A DNA stretch of 64,000 bases from Hyphomicrobium sp. (GCF_019744875.1 NZ_JAIETU010000002.1:992001-1056000); one strand, 5' to 3'. Counted from the first letter of the stretch, positions 21,598 to 30,579 are shown. Translations and numbers: made by a program. Notes: generated from the sequence alone by a model not told the origin.

Positions 21598-21817
21598 TGC
21601 CTGCCGTCGTCCAAAACTCACCAGTATCCCTACTGGAAGACGTGCAGCGGTGAAACTTCCGTCGCGCCCCAAGCGGCATTTCGGCGCCGCAGCGAGGGCT
21701 GGCACAAATCCGCCACATCGATGAACGGCAGGTGAACGCACCATTCAGAGGGGGTTCAGCGGGCTCGTCCTAGGGTGTCTTTACCCTGAGATCCTTATCT
21801 TCCCCGGCGTGATCCAT

Positions 21818-21849
21818 GGGGGTGCACCGTTCAGGGTCGGTGCACCCCC
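21818..21849. promoter_or_regulatory. Large dyad with twin GGTGCACC palindromes upstream of SOD
   Basis: GGGGGTGCACC (21818-21828) and GGTGCACCCCC (21839-21849) form a perfect 11-bp inverted repeat with a 10-base loop, and each arm itself holds the 8-bp palindrome GGTGCACC. No T-run follows, so it is not a standard terminator. It lies in the ~400-bp divergent region between the efflux operon and the SOD gene, and could be an operator or an mRNA leader hairpin. Confidence 0.6.
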
Positions 21850-21995
21850 GCCCTCCCCCCCAAGAAAATTCTTCAGTTTTTCCAACGTGCGCCGCGGCCG
21901 GCGCCGATGGCACCCCTGTCCGACAAAGCTTGAACGGAACCTCCCGAGCCGGTAGGCATTGGGTGCTAAATTCCGCTCGAACGGAGAAAATCCCC

Positions 21996-22586
21996 GTGAC
22001 CTTCAAGCTCCCTGATCTCCCCTATGCTTATGACGCGCTGGCGCCCTACATGTCGGCCGAAACGCTCACCTACCATCACGACAAGCATCACCAGGCCTAT
22101 GTCGACAACGGCAACAAGCTGATCGTCGGGTCCGGTCTCGAGGGCAAGTCGCTGGAGGAGATCTGCGTGGCCGCTTACGCCGGCAAGAACCAGCCGCTCG
22201 TGAACAACCTCGGCCAGCACTACAACCACCTGCACTTCTGGAAGTGGATGAAGAAGGGCGGCGGCGGCAACAAGCTTCCGGGCTCAGTGGCCAAGCTTGT
22301 CGACGGCTACGGCGGTTTCGACAAAGTGCGCGCCGACTTCATCAACGCGGGCACGACGCAGTTCGGCTCGGGCTGGGCCTGGCTCGCCATCCGCGACGGA
22401 AAGCTCGAAGTGAGCAAGACGCCGAACGGCGAGAACCCGCTGATGCACGGCGCCCAGCCGATCCTCGGCGTCGACGTGTGGGAGCACAGTTACTACATCG
22501 ACTATCGCAACGCGCGCCCGAAGTATCTCGAGGCCTGGTTCGACAACCTCATCAACTGGGAGCACGTCGAGGAAATGGCGGGCTAA
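21996..22586 (+). CDS. sodB: Superoxide dismutase, Fe/Mn family
   Basis: A 196-residue enzyme converting superoxide to O2 and H2O2. Metal ligands are visible in TYHHDKHHQAYVDN, NNLGQHYNHLHFWKWM and DVWEHSYYIDYRN (Asp and His). The GTG at 21996, with GGAG nine bases upstream, gives the usual start VTFKLPDLPYAYDALAP. An upstream in-frame start would add ~60 unrelated residues. No signal peptide, so cytosolic. Iron versus manganese preference cannot be fixed from sequence alone, so the symbol is provisional. Confidence 0.94.
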   Translation: MTFKLPDLPYAYDALAPYMSAETLTYHHDKHHQAYVDNGNKLIVGSGLEGKSLEEICVAAYAGKNQPLVNNLGQHYNHLHFWKWMKKGGGGNKLPGSVAKLVDGYGGFDKVRADFINAGTTQFGSGWAWLAIRDGKLEVSKTPNGENPLMHGAQPILGVDVWEHSYYIDYRNARPKYLEAWFDNLINWEHVEEMAG

Positions 22587-22618
22587 CGCTCGCGGCCAGC
22601 TCGATCGCAGCAATCATG

Positions 22619-22650
22619 AGCGCGGGATCCGAAAGGGTCCCGCGCTTTTG
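22619..22650 (+). terminator. Terminator of SOD gene
   Basis: AGCGCGGGATCC-GAAA-GGGTCCCGCGCT stem-loop (one wobble/mismatch) followed by TTTTGTTT. It may also stop the convergent TIR gene ending at 22664. Confidence 0.88.
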
Positions 22651-22663
22651 TTTGGAAATGAGA

Positions 22664-23914
22664 TCAGCGGCGGACCCAGCCGGCGAGCGCGGACACGAGG
22701 CTGGTGTTTTCCGGCACGGCAACCGCGATCGAGATGCGGCGGTCCGGCAAGGCCACCGGAGCGGGCACGCCATTGCGGTCGCGCATCAGCGCGGACACGC
22801 GCACCACCACGTCGTGCGAGCCCGCGGCGCGCGGCGTGACGAGCCAGGCCCAGCGCCCGAACGTCTCGGGATCGCGGGCGGCCATGGCGAGCTTCAGGTT
22901 CACGAACTGCGTGCGCTCGGACTGGCGCTCGATCTCGAAGGCGGCCGCTTCGCCGTAAAGGCTGATCGACAGCGTCTCCAGCGACTGGCGAACCTCGGCA
23001 ATGTGTGGGGGCACGCTGGCGTGCACGAGGCCGGACATGAAGTCACGACCGAGTGTGAACTCGACGGTGGCCGGCTCGCCGAGCCACATGGCGCCGGGAA
23101 TGCGCGGCACGAGGAGGCCCGCGTCCAATGCCTGGCCGAGATCTTCCGCCGTCACGACGGTAGCGGACGGGCGCTCCGGCGGCGAAGCGAACGTGCGGCC
23201 GGCGCGCGGGGGGGCGGCCGCGGACTGGCTCGTCACAGGCTGTCCGGTCAACTGCCGCTCGCCGTAGGCCGCCTGTTCCGCATCCGCTTCCGGGAGGGCG
23301 AGCAGGGGGCGCGCTTGCGCGGCGGCGCCCGTTTCGACAACCGGAGAGTCGCTCGGCTTGAACTGACCGGGCTTGTATTGAAACGTGTCGTCGTCCGGGA
23401 TGCGGGGCGGCATACCCGCGGGCTTCGGGCGGTTGCGGCTGGCGACATAGGGCGACCCCTGGGAGGCGGCGCCGGGCGTGGGCTGATCGGCGGCTTCGGA
23501 CGCCGTGCGGCGCGCGGTATCGCGCTCGGCCATTTCCCTCAACGACGAGGCTGCCGTGCTCATGCGAGCGACCACGCGGGCGATGCCGTCGATGTCGCGT
23601 GGGGCGATCATGCTCAGCTTGCGAAACATCAGCGGCAGGCGGGCCGGCGACAGATCGTCGGCGCGCACCGGCACGAGCTGGTTGAGTGGCATCACTTCGC
23701 GGGCAATATCGGAGAGACCGACGTTTTGCGCCGACGTCTCCGTCCAGATGACGATGACGGCCTCAAACTGGCGCAGGCGGGCCGAACGGACTTCGCGCGG
23801 CTGATCGGGCTCGCCGTCGAAGGACACGAAGTGTCCGCGCCCCATCAGCGCGGAGCCGAGCTCGCGGGCAACACTTCCATCCTTCGGCACGTGGCAAATG
23901 AGGATGCGCGCCAT
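22664..23914 (-). CDS. TIR-domain protein with C-terminal beta-sandwich-like domain
   Basis: A 416-residue protein. Residues ~1-130 look like a TIR domain: RILICHVPKDGSVARELGSAL, then FEAVIVIWTETSAQN and LSDIAREVMPL, where Glu73 sits where NAD-cleaving TIR domains keep their catalytic Glu. Residues ~135-265 are a Pro/Ala/Gln-rich linker. Residues ~265-416 form a separate domain, predicted mostly beta, with the pattern RWAWLVTPRAAGSHDVVVRVSALM; no family name could be assigned. There is no signal peptide or membrane helix. It is on the same strand as, and 80 bp downstream of, a HerA-like ATPase gene. Bacterial TIR proteins are often NADases in anti-phage defence, but regulatory roles exist. 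Function here is unknown. Confidence 0.72.
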   Translation of the reverse strand: MARILICHVPKDGSVARELGSALMGRGHFVSFDGEPDQPREVRSARLRQFEAVIVIWTETSAQNVGLSDIAREVMPLNQLVPVRADDLSPARLPLMFRKLSMIAPRDIDGIARVVARMSTAASSLREMAERDTARRTASEAADQPTPGAASQGSPYVASRNRPKPAGMPPRIPDDDTFQYKPGQFKPSDSPVVETGAAAQARPLLALPEADAEQAAYGERQLTGQPVTSQSAAAPPRAGRTFASPPERPSATVVTAEDLGQALDAGLLVPRIPGAMWLGEPATVEFTLGRDFMSGLVHASVPPHIAEVRQSLETLSISLYGEAAAFEIERQSERTQFVNLKLAMAARDPETFGRWAWLVTPRAAGSHDVVVRVSALMRDRNGVPAPVALPDRRISIAVAVPENTSLVSALAGWVRR

Positions 23915-23994
23915 TGGTTTTCAAAGCGTGGGCCGGATTGGCCCGAGGCTCCCTCGTTCAAGCTCAGATGCGAGACGCAAACTTCCGGGCCGCC

Positions 23995-25509
23995 TCAGCG
24001 GCTGCGCCCGGTGATCGACTTGATGATGATGTTCTTGATCGTGGTGGCAATCGTGCGTGAAATTGAACGCTGAAGGTCCTTGCCGATCATTTCGCCCATA
24101 CCCTGGCGCGGCCGGCCCTTGGACTTGCCGTCGGCCGTGGTGCCGCCGCCTCCGCCGAAAATGATGTCGCCCCAGCCGCCGCCACTGCCGGCACCGGCTT
24201 CATCGGTCGCCTTGTCGGCGCGCTTGGTAATGATCTCGTGGGCGCTCTCGCGATCGATCGTCTCTTCGTACTTGCCGTAGACCGGGCTGTACTCGATGAC
24301 GCTCAGGCGCTCGTCGGCGGTGACGGGGCCGACGCGTCCCTCGGGCGGGCGGATCAGCGTGCGCTGGACGATGGACGGCTCACCCTTGTTTTCAAGCGTG
24401 GAGACGAGCGCCTCGCCGACCTTGAGCTCCAGGATCACGCGCGCGGTGTCGAGGTCCGGGTTCTTGCGGAAGGTTTCGGCTGCGGCTTTGACGGCCTTCT
24501 GCTCCTGGGGCGTGAAGGCGCGCAGCGCATGCTGGACGCGGTTGCCGAGCTGGGCCGACACGGAATTCGGCACGTCCATCGGGTTCTGCGTGATGAAGTA
24601 GACGCCGACGCCCTTCGAGCGGATCAGGCGGGCGATCTGCTCGATGCGCTCCAGCAGCGCTTTCGGCGCTTCGTTGAACAGCAGATGCGCTTCGTCGAAG
24701 AAGAAGACGAGCTTCGGCTTCGGCAGGTCGCCGGCTTCGGGCAGCGTCTGCCAGAGCTTGGTCAGCATCCAGAGCAGGAACGTGGTGTAGAGGCGCGGCT
24801 TCTCCATCAACTTGTCGGCGGCGAGAATGCTGATGACGCCGCGGCCATCTGGCGCCAAGCGCATGAAGTCGTTGATGTCGAGCGACGGCTCACCGAAGAA
24901 CTGGCCGGCGCCCTGCTCCTCGAGCACCAGGAGGCGGCGCTGAATGGCGCCGACGGACGTCGTGGCGACGTTGCCGTACTTGGCGACCAGCTCCTTCGAG
25001 CGTTCGGCAACGTTGGTGATGATGGTGCGCAGGTCCTTAAGATCCAGGACCGGGATTTTCTCATCGGCGGCGACGCGGAAGGCGATGTTGAGCACACCTT
25101 CCTGCACCTCGTTGAGCTCCAGCATGCGCGACAGCAGCAGGGGGCCCATGTCGAGCACGGTGGCGCGGATGGGGTGGCCTTCCTTGCCGAACACGTCCCA
25201 GAAAATGGTCGGGTAGGCGCGCTGGTGCCAGTCCGAGCCGAGGCCGACCTCGGCCGCGCGCTTGACGAGGAAATCCTTCGGCTCGCCGACGGCCGCGACG
25301 CCCGAGAGGTCGCCCTTGATGTCGGCCGCAAACACCGGCACGCCGGCCGCGGAGAAGCCCTCTGCCAGTCCCTGCAGCGTCACCGTTTTGCCGGTACCGG
25401 TTGCGCCGGTGATCAGGCCGTGACGGTTGGCGAAACGAAGCTCGAGGTACTCGGGCTTCGTGCTCTTGCCGATGAAAATCTTGCCGTCAACCAACACCTG
25501 CTCGCTCAT
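23995..25509 (-). CDS. HerA/YjgR-type (DUF853) ATPase
   Basis: A 504-residue HerA-FtsK superfamily ATPase close to E. coli YjgR. It has a short N-terminal domain, Walker A GATGTGKT (~residue 35), Walker B KLVFFFDEAHLLF (~230) and the sensor region VGVYFITQNPMDVPNSVSAQLG. The C-terminus is Gly-rich (GAGSGGGWGDIIFGGGGG) and ends in a basic RSISRTIATTIKNIIIKSI helix. YjgR-type proteins are widespread and poorly characterised, while other HerA relatives act with nucleases or NADases in defence. The same-strand TIR gene follows after 80 bp, so co-transcription is possible. Confidence 0.88.
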   Translation of the reverse strand: MSEQVLVDGKIFIGKSTKPEYLELRFANRHGLITGATGTGKTVTLQGLAEGFSAAGVPVFAADIKGDLSGVAAVGEPKDFLVKRAAEVGLGSDWHQRAYPTIFWDVFGKEGHPIRATVLDMGPLLLSRMLELNEVQEGVLNIAFRVAADEKIPVLDLKDLRTIITNVAERSKELVAKYGNVATTSVGAIQRRLLVLEEQGAGQFFGEPSLDINDFMRLAPDGRGVISILAADKLMEKPRLYTTFLLWMLTKLWQTLPEAGDLPKPKLVFFFDEAHLLFNEAPKALLERIEQIARLIRSKGVGVYFITQNPMDVPNSVSAQLGNRVQHALRAFTPQEQKAVKAAAETFRKNPDLDTARVILELKVGEALVSTLENKGEPSIVQRTLIRPPEGRVGPVTADERLSVIEYSPVYGKYEETIDRESAHEIITKRADKATDEAGAGSGGGWGDIIFGGGGGTTADGKSKGRPRQGMGEMIGKDLQRSISRTIATTIKNIIIKSITGRSR

Positions 25510-25603
25510 TCAGATCTCCGAAGTGACGCTCGCGGCGGGTGTCTCGGCGCAATTAGCGGCGGATCAGCCAACCGACTCGCACAAATTCCGACTTAGGGCC
25601 GTC

Positions 25604-25642
25604 TTTGCATGCCGATAGCTTCATTGCAAATTCAGTTGCATG
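25604..25642 (+). promoter_or_regulatory. PccR/ScfR-like operator upstream of mutA
   Basis: ATTGCAAA (25623-25630), four bases, GTTGCATG (25635-25642) resembles the TTTGCAAA-N4-TTTGCAAA site described for the short-chain acyl-CoA regulator PccR of Rhodobacter sphaeroides, with the exact N4 spacing but one and three mismatches in the two halves. A further half-like TTTGCATG lies at 25604-25611. The position, about 200 bp before mutA, fits control by propionyl-CoA status. Confidence 0.45.
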
Positions 25643-25762
25643 GCCCGCTTCGTCAAGCTGGGGAAACCCGTCCGGCGCCCCCTTTCGGGCCACAGAGAGC
25701 GGCAAGCGCGCCGAACCGTCGCGGACCCGTCACATTCCCCCTTTCCGCGTGCGCGCGCTTGT

Positions 25763-25782
25763 GGTTTTCCCTATAGAAAACC
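25763..25782. promoter_or_regulatory. Perfect inverted repeat upstream of mutA
   Basis: GGTTTTC-CCTATA-GAAAACC is a perfect 7-bp dyad with a 6-bp A+T-rich spacer, 60 bp before the mutA start and in a position where a repressor could block transcription. The spacer CTATAG also resembles a -10 region. Confidence 0.4.
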
Positions 25783-25841
25783 CAGAAGGTACGGCCTGTC
25801 CCGGCTGGCACGGACCCCGATGAACGAGGATCAAGAACGAC

Positions 25842-27764
25842 ATGACGGCCACCGACCCCGCTGCTGGCGCCTCAGCCATTCCTCTCGCGTCGGATTTCGA
25901 GGCGGCGACACGCGAACAATGGCTTGCCCTGGTCGATAAGGCGATCAAGGGCGCGGACTTCGAAAAGAAGCTCGTCACGCGCACGGCGGACGGCATCCGG
26001 GTCGAGCCGATCTATACCCGCGCCACCGCAAACGAGGGCCAGCAGTCGGCCCTGCCGGGCCAGGCGCCGTTCACGCGCGGGGCGAGCGCGGCCGTCGAGG
26101 GGTTGGGCTGGGAAATCCGCCAGGGGATCCGCGCCACCGATCCCGCCCGGGCCAATACGGAAATTCTGACCGAGCTGAACGGCGGCAGCAACGGGGTGCT
26201 GCTCGAAATCGAGGCGCCGGGTCAGGCCGGCTGCCGGATCACGAGTGCCGCCGACATGAAGACCGCGCTCAGCGGCATGCGGCTCGACCTTGCGCCGCTG
26301 GAGCTCAAGGCCGGTCTCGGCGCGCCGGAGGCGGCCCGCCATCTCATCGCAGCCCTTCCCGGCCTCGACATTCCGTCCAAGTCGGCGCTGCTCTTTCTCG
26401 GGCTCGACCCGATCGGCTCGCTCGCTCGCTGGGGAACGCGGCCTGCATCCCTCACGCAGACGCTGGCCGAGACGATCGCGATCGTTCGCGTCGCCCGCGC
26501 CGAGGCGCCCGCCGTGCGAACCGTGCGCGTCGACAGCACCATCTATCACGAGGCCGGCGCCAACGACGCGCTCGAGCTGGCCGCGCTTGGCGCGACGCTC
26601 ATCGCCTACCTCAGAATGTTCGAGGCGGCCGGCGCGGCACCGGCCGACGCTCTGGCGCAGATGTCGTTCGCCGTCTCGACCGACACCGACCTGTTCGCCT
26701 CGGTCGCCAAGCTGCGCGCCGCGCGCCGCCTGATCTGGCGCATCGCGGACGCATCGGGCGCGGGTGATGCGGCGCGCGCGCTCCACATTTCCGCGCGCGC
26801 TTCGCTGCGCGTCATGGCGCAGCGCGATTCCTGGACCAACATGCTGCGCTCGACACTCTCGTGCGCGGGCGCGGCGCTCGGTGGCGCCGACGCCATCACC
26901 GTGCTGCCGTTCACGGCGGCGCTCGGGGAAGCCGACGATTTCGCTCGCCGCTGCGCGCGCAACATCCAGATCGTGCTTCAGGAGGAAAGCTGGCTCGGCC
27001 GCGTGGTCGATCCGATGGGCGGCTCCTGGTTCATCGAGGCGCTGACGGACGAGACCGCGAAGGCGGCTTGGGCGCTGATGCAGGAGATCGAGGCGAAGGG
27101 CGGCATCATCGCCGCGCTCGACCAGGGCTTCATCCAGGATCGCGTGGCAGCCGACGCGGCCGCGCGCGCGAAGGCGATCGCGACCGGCAAGCAGGATCTC
27201 ACCGGCGTGTCGGCGTTTCCGCTGCTCGGCGACGACGGCGTCACGTTCGCCCCGCCTGCGGCCGTGCCGCCCGTCCGCAGCGAAGAGATGGTGCGCCCGC
27301 TCGTGCCACACCGGCTTGCCGAGCCATTCGAGGCGCTGCGCGACGCATCGGACGCCTTCGTCGCCAAGGGCAATCCGGCACCGACCATCTTCCTCGCCAG
27401 CATCGGCGCGGTAATCGATCACACCGGGCGTTCGACGTGGGTCAAGAATTACCTCGCGGCCGGCGGCATCGCTTCGCTCACGACCGACGGGTACGCGTCG
27501 GCCGATGACGCGGCAAAGGCGTTCAAGGCGTCGGGCGTGACGACGGCATGCATCTGTTCGTCGGATGCGCTCTACGCCGAGCACGCGGAAGCAACCGCGA
27601 AGGCGCTCAAGGCGGCGGGCGCGAAGCTCGTGCTGATGGCCGGGCGGCCGGGTGAACGCGAAGCTGCTCTCAAGGCGGCAGGCGTCGACCAGTTCCTGTT
27701 CGTCGGTGCGGACGCAGTCGCGACGCTGAAGGGGCTGCAGGGGAAGCTGGGAGTGACGGCGTGA
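25842..27764 (+). CDS. mutA: Methylmalonyl-CoA mutase small (beta) subunit
   Basis: A 640-residue non-catalytic partner of the B12-dependent mutase, which interconverts (R)-methylmalonyl-CoA and succinyl-CoA in propionate and odd-chain/branched amino-acid breakdown or the ethylmalonyl-CoA pathway. It aligns with the TIM-barrel (VARNIQIVLQEESWLGRVVDPMGGSWF-like region near 370-400) and has a degenerate C-terminal cobalamin domain without DxHxxG, as expected for this subunit. Its TGA overlaps the GTG of the following membrane-protein gene. It heads the mutA-membrane protein-mutB group. Confidence 0.93.
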   Translation: MTATDPAAGASAIPLASDFEAATREQWLALVDKAIKGADFEKKLVTRTADGIRVEPIYTRATANEGQQSALPGQAPFTRGASAAVEGLGWEIRQGIRATDPARANTEILTELNGGSNGVLLEIEAPGQAGCRITSAADMKTALSGMRLDLAPLELKAGLGAPEAARHLIAALPGLDIPSKSALLFLGLDPIGSLARWGTRPASLTQTLAETIAIVRVARAEAPAVRTVRVDSTIYHEAGANDALELAALGATLIAYLRMFEAAGAAPADALAQMSFAVSTDTDLFASVAKLRAARRLIWRIADASGAGDAARALHISARASLRVMAQRDSWTNMLRSTLSCAGAALGGADAITVLPFTAALGEADDFARRCARNIQIVLQEESWLGRVVDPMGGSWFIEALTDETAKAAWALMQEIEAKGGIIAALDQGFIQDRVAADAAARAKAIATGKQDLTGVSAFPLLGDDGVTFAPPAAVPPVRSEEMVRPLVPHRLAEPFEALRDASDAFVAKGNPAPTIFLASIGAVIDHTGRSTWVKNYLAAGGIASLTTDGYASADDAAKAFKASGVTTACICSSDALYAEHAEATAKALKAAGAKLVLMAGRPGEREAALKAAGVDQFLFVGADAVATLKGLQGKLGVTA

Positions 27765-28219
27765 GCGGCCAGATCGCGAGCATGTCGGAGGCTCCCGGCG
27801 CCGGATCGCGAACCGGCGCGTTTTACGTTTTCTCCGCCGCGGCGCTCGCGTCTCTCGGTGCGGCTGCGACCGGCCTCTGGCTCGTGTTCGGCCAGGGGAT
27901 GTTCGAAGACCCGGCGCGGGCGTTCATCGTGGCCGGGCTCGTCTACGGCGCGCTTCCCGGGATCCCGGCCCTGCTGGCGATCCGCTGGCTGTTCTCCGCA
28001 TCGCCTGCGGGCGGCTTGCGCGATCTTGCGGGGTACGTTGCGCTTTCTGCCCTCGCGGCGCTCATCTGGATGCTGCCGTTCCTGGGCCTTTATGTGCCGG
28101 CCGACAGCGCGAACACCCTGGCTGCGGCCGGCGAGATGGCCACCTTCCACGGGCTTTCCGGCGGTGCCGGCGGGCTTTTGTTCTGGCTTTTGACGAGATC
28201 GCGCCGCGTCACTTCATAA
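27761..28219 (+). CDS. Four-helix membrane protein between mutA and mutB
   Basis: A 152-residue protein starting at a GTG inside the mutA stop (GTGA overlap), with four hydrophobic segments: ~22-46, ~56-77, ~86-110 and ~128-145. It has a short polar N-terminus and a basic tail (TRSRRVTS). No family is recognised. The tight coupling to mutA and the 57-bp gap to mutB suggest it is made with the mutase. Possible roles are membrane anchoring, transport of a related acid, or none connected. Confidence 0.68.
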   Translation: MSGQIASMSEAPGAGSRTGAFYVFSAAALASLGAAATGLWLVFGQGMFEDPARAFIVAGLVYGALPGIPALLAIRWLFSASPAGGLRDLAGYVALSALAALIWMLPFLGLYVPADSANTLAAAGEMATFHGLSGGAGGLLFWLLTRSRRVTS

Positions 28220-28276
28220 GCGCAGCCGTTCTGGACTACACTCTTTGGACGTCGCCCCAACCGGGCCTAGCAAGAG

Positions 28277-30457
28277 ATGACGACAGGCATGACCACCATT
28301 CCGGACTTTACCCAGGTCAAGCTCGAGAGCGCGCCGAATGCGGGCGGAGCATCGTCGCTCCCGGCCGGCGAGACGTTCGCGACGCCGGAGGGCATCCCGG
28401 TCAAGCCGGTCTATACGGAGGCCGATACGGCGGGGCTCGATTTCCTCGACACGTGGCCGGGCATCGCCCCTTACGTGCGCGGGCCGTATCCGACGATGTA
28501 CGTCACGCAGCCGTGGACGGTGCGCCAGTACGCGGGCTTCTCGACGGCGGAAGATTCCAACGCGTTCTACCGGCGCAACATCGCGGCCGGACAGAAGGGC
28601 CTCTCGGTCGCGTTCGATCTGGCGACGCATCGCGGCTACGACTCGGATCATCCGCGCGTGCGCGGCGACGTCGGCATGGCGGGCGTGGCCATCGACAGCA
28701 TCTACGACATGCGGACGCTGTTCGACTCCATCCCGCTGCAAGACATGACCGTCTCGATGACGATGAACGGCGCGGTGCTGCCGATTCTCTCGCTGTTCAT
28801 CGTGGCGGGCGAGGAGCAGGGCGTTCCCGCCTCCAAGCTCGCCGGCACGATCCAGAACGACATCCTCAAAGAATTCATGGTGCGGAACACCTACATCTAT
28901 CCGCCCGACCCTTCGATGCGGATCGTGTCCGACATCTTCGCCTACACGTCGGCCAACATGCCGAAGTTCAACTCGATCTCGATTTCCGGCTATCACATGC
29001 AGGAAGCGGGCGCGACGGCGGACCTCGAGCTCGGCTACACCATCGCCGATGGCATCGAGTATGCGCGCGCTGGCGTTGCCGGCGGCCTCGACATCGACAA
29101 GTTCGCGCCGCGCCTGTCGTTCTTCTGGGCGATCGGCATGAACTACTACATGGAGATCGCCAAGATGCGGGCCGCGCGCCTGCTCTGGGCGACGCTCATC
29201 AAGCGCGAGTTCGCGCCCAAGGACGTGCGCTCGCTGTCGCTGCGCACGCACTGCCAGACGTCGGGCTGGAGCCTCACGGCGCAGGACATTTTCAACAACG
29301 CGACGCGCACCTGCATCGAGGCCATGGCGGCCACGCAGGGGCACACACAATCGCTGCACACCAACGGCATCGACGAAGCCATCGCACTCCCGACCGACTT
29401 CTCGGCCCGCATCGCGCGTAACACGCAGCTTGTGCTGCAGCAGGAAAGCGGCACGACGCGTCCGATCGATCCGTGGGGCGGCAGCCACTTTATCGAGCGG
29501 CTGACCTACGAGCTGGCGCTCAAGGCCATGAAGCATATCGACGAGGTGGAAAAGCTCGGCGGCATGGCGAAGGCCATTGCGGCGGGCATTCCGAAGATCC
29601 GCATCGAGGAAGCCGCCGCTCGCACGCAGGCGCGTATCGACAGCGGGCGCCAGACCATCGTCGGCATCAACAAGCTGCAAACGACGGAAGACCTCAAGAT
29701 CAACCTGCTCAAGGTGGACAACGCGTCCGTGCGCGAGCAGCAGATCGCCAAGCTCAAGCGGCTTCGCGGCGAGCGTAACGAAGTGGAAGTGCAGGCCGCC
29801 CTCAACGCGCTGACGGAAGGCGCGAAGGGCAACGCCAACCTGCTCGACCTCGGCGTCAAGGCGGCGCGCGCGATGGCGACCGTCGGCGAAATGTCGGAAG
29901 CGATGGAACGGGTGTACACGCGTCATCGCGCGGAAGTGCGCACCATTTCGGGCGTTTACAGATCGGAAGCGGGTTCCATGAACGACGATGTCGGCACGGT
30001 CATTCAGATGGCGGCGGCGTTCGAGAAGATGGACGGGCGGCGCCCGCGCATTCTTATCGCCAAGATGGGCCAGGACGGTCATGACCGCGGACAGAAGGTG
30101 ATTGCATCCGCGTTTGCCGACCTCGGCTTCGACGTCGACATCGGACCGCTGTTTGCGACGCCGGAAGAAGCGGCGCGCCAGGCGGTTGAGAACGACGTGC
30201 ATGTGATCGGCGTCTCGACCATGACGGCCGGCCATTTGACGCTGGTACCGGATCTCAAGGGGGCGCTCGCCAAGGATGGCCGCGAGGACATCATGGTGGT
30301 GGTCGGCGGCGTGATCCCGCCGCACGATTACGAGGCGCTGTTCGCGGCGGGCGCTGCAGCGATTTTCGGCCCGGGCACCAACATCCCGAAGGCGGCAGCG
30401 GACCTCATCACCAAGCTCAACGAGAAGTACGGATACACGAAGGCGGCGGCGGAGTAG
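28277..30457 (+). CDS. mutB: Methylmalonyl-CoA mutase large (alpha, catalytic) subunit
   Basis: A 726-residue catalytic subunit. The TIM-barrel substrate domain includes the typical [20 protein letters not shown] and [20 protein letters not shown] segments. The C-terminal B12 domain has the base-off motif in [12 protein letters not shown] (DxHxxG) and the downstream GGVIPPHDY. Cytosolic heterodimer with MutA. No MeaB chaperone or epimerase gene is present nearby. Confidence 0.98.
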   Translation: MTTGMTTIPDFTQVKLESAPNAGGASSLPAGETFATPEGIPVKPVYTEADTAGLDFLDTWPGIAPYVRGPYPTMYVTQPWTVRQYAGFSTAEDSNAFYRRNIAAGQKGLSVAFDLATHRGYDSDHPRVRGDVGMAGVAIDSIYDMRTLFDSIPLQDMTVSMTMNGAVLPILSLFIVAGEEQGVPASKLAGTIQNDILKEFMVRNTYIYPPDPSMRIVSDIFAYTSANMPKFNSISISGYHMQEAGATADLELGYTIADGIEYARAGVAGGLDIDKFAPRLSFFWAIGMNYYMEIAKMRAARLLWATLIKREFAPKDVRSLSLRTHCQTSGWSLTAQDIFNNATRTCIEAMAATQGHTQSLHTNGIDEAIALPTDFSARIARNTQLVLQQESGTTRPIDPWGGSHFIERLTYELALKAMKHIDEVEKLGGMAKAIAAGIPKIRIEEAAARTQARIDSGRQTIVGINKLQTTEDLKINLLKVDNASVREQQIAKLKRLRGERNEVEVQAALNALTEGAKGNANLLDLGVKAARAMATVGEMSEAMERVYTRHRAEVRTISGVYRSEAGSMNDDVGTVIQMAAAFEKMDGRRPRILIAKMGQDGHDRGQKVIASAFADLGFDVDIGPLFATPEEAARQAVENDVHVIGVSTMTAGHLTLVPDLKGALAKDGREDIMVVVGGVIPPHDYEALFAAGAAAIFGPGTNIPKAAADLITKLNEKYGYTKAAAE

Positions 30458-30493
30458 ACGGGCGGAGCCACCTCCAAGTCCCGTCATGCCTGC

Positions 30494-30579
30494 CCCACCA
30501 ACATTGACCCGGCTGGCCTGAAAGGCCGGGCCGCGCATTTGCGCGGCGCGCTTTAGCGCGCCGCGGCGATGTTGGTGGG
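30494..30579. other. Multi-hairpin structured intergenic element
   Basis: An 11-bp perfect outer stem, CCCACCAACAT (30494-30504) with ATGTTGGTGGG (30569-30579), encloses three successive hairpins: CCCGGC...GCCGGG (30508-30530), CCGCGC-ATTT-GCGCGG (30531-30546), and GGCGCGC-TTTA-GCGCGCC (30545-30562; alternative with the previous one by two bases). The whole can fold as a cloverleaf-like junction on either strand. It is not a tRNA. It could be a REP/MITE-type mobile repeat, a small RNA, or the end of the mutB transcript. Confidence 0.65.

Noticed and set aside
22244-24073. Plus-strand frame running from sod into the TIR gene
   Set aside because: It crosses the end of sod, its terminator and the opposite-strand TIR gene. 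The TIR reading is supported by domain pattern.
30494-30579. Cloverleaf-like element as a tRNA
   Set aside because: It has no T-loop TTCNA, anticodon arm or discriminator/CCA layout, and its outer stem is 11 bp instead of 7.
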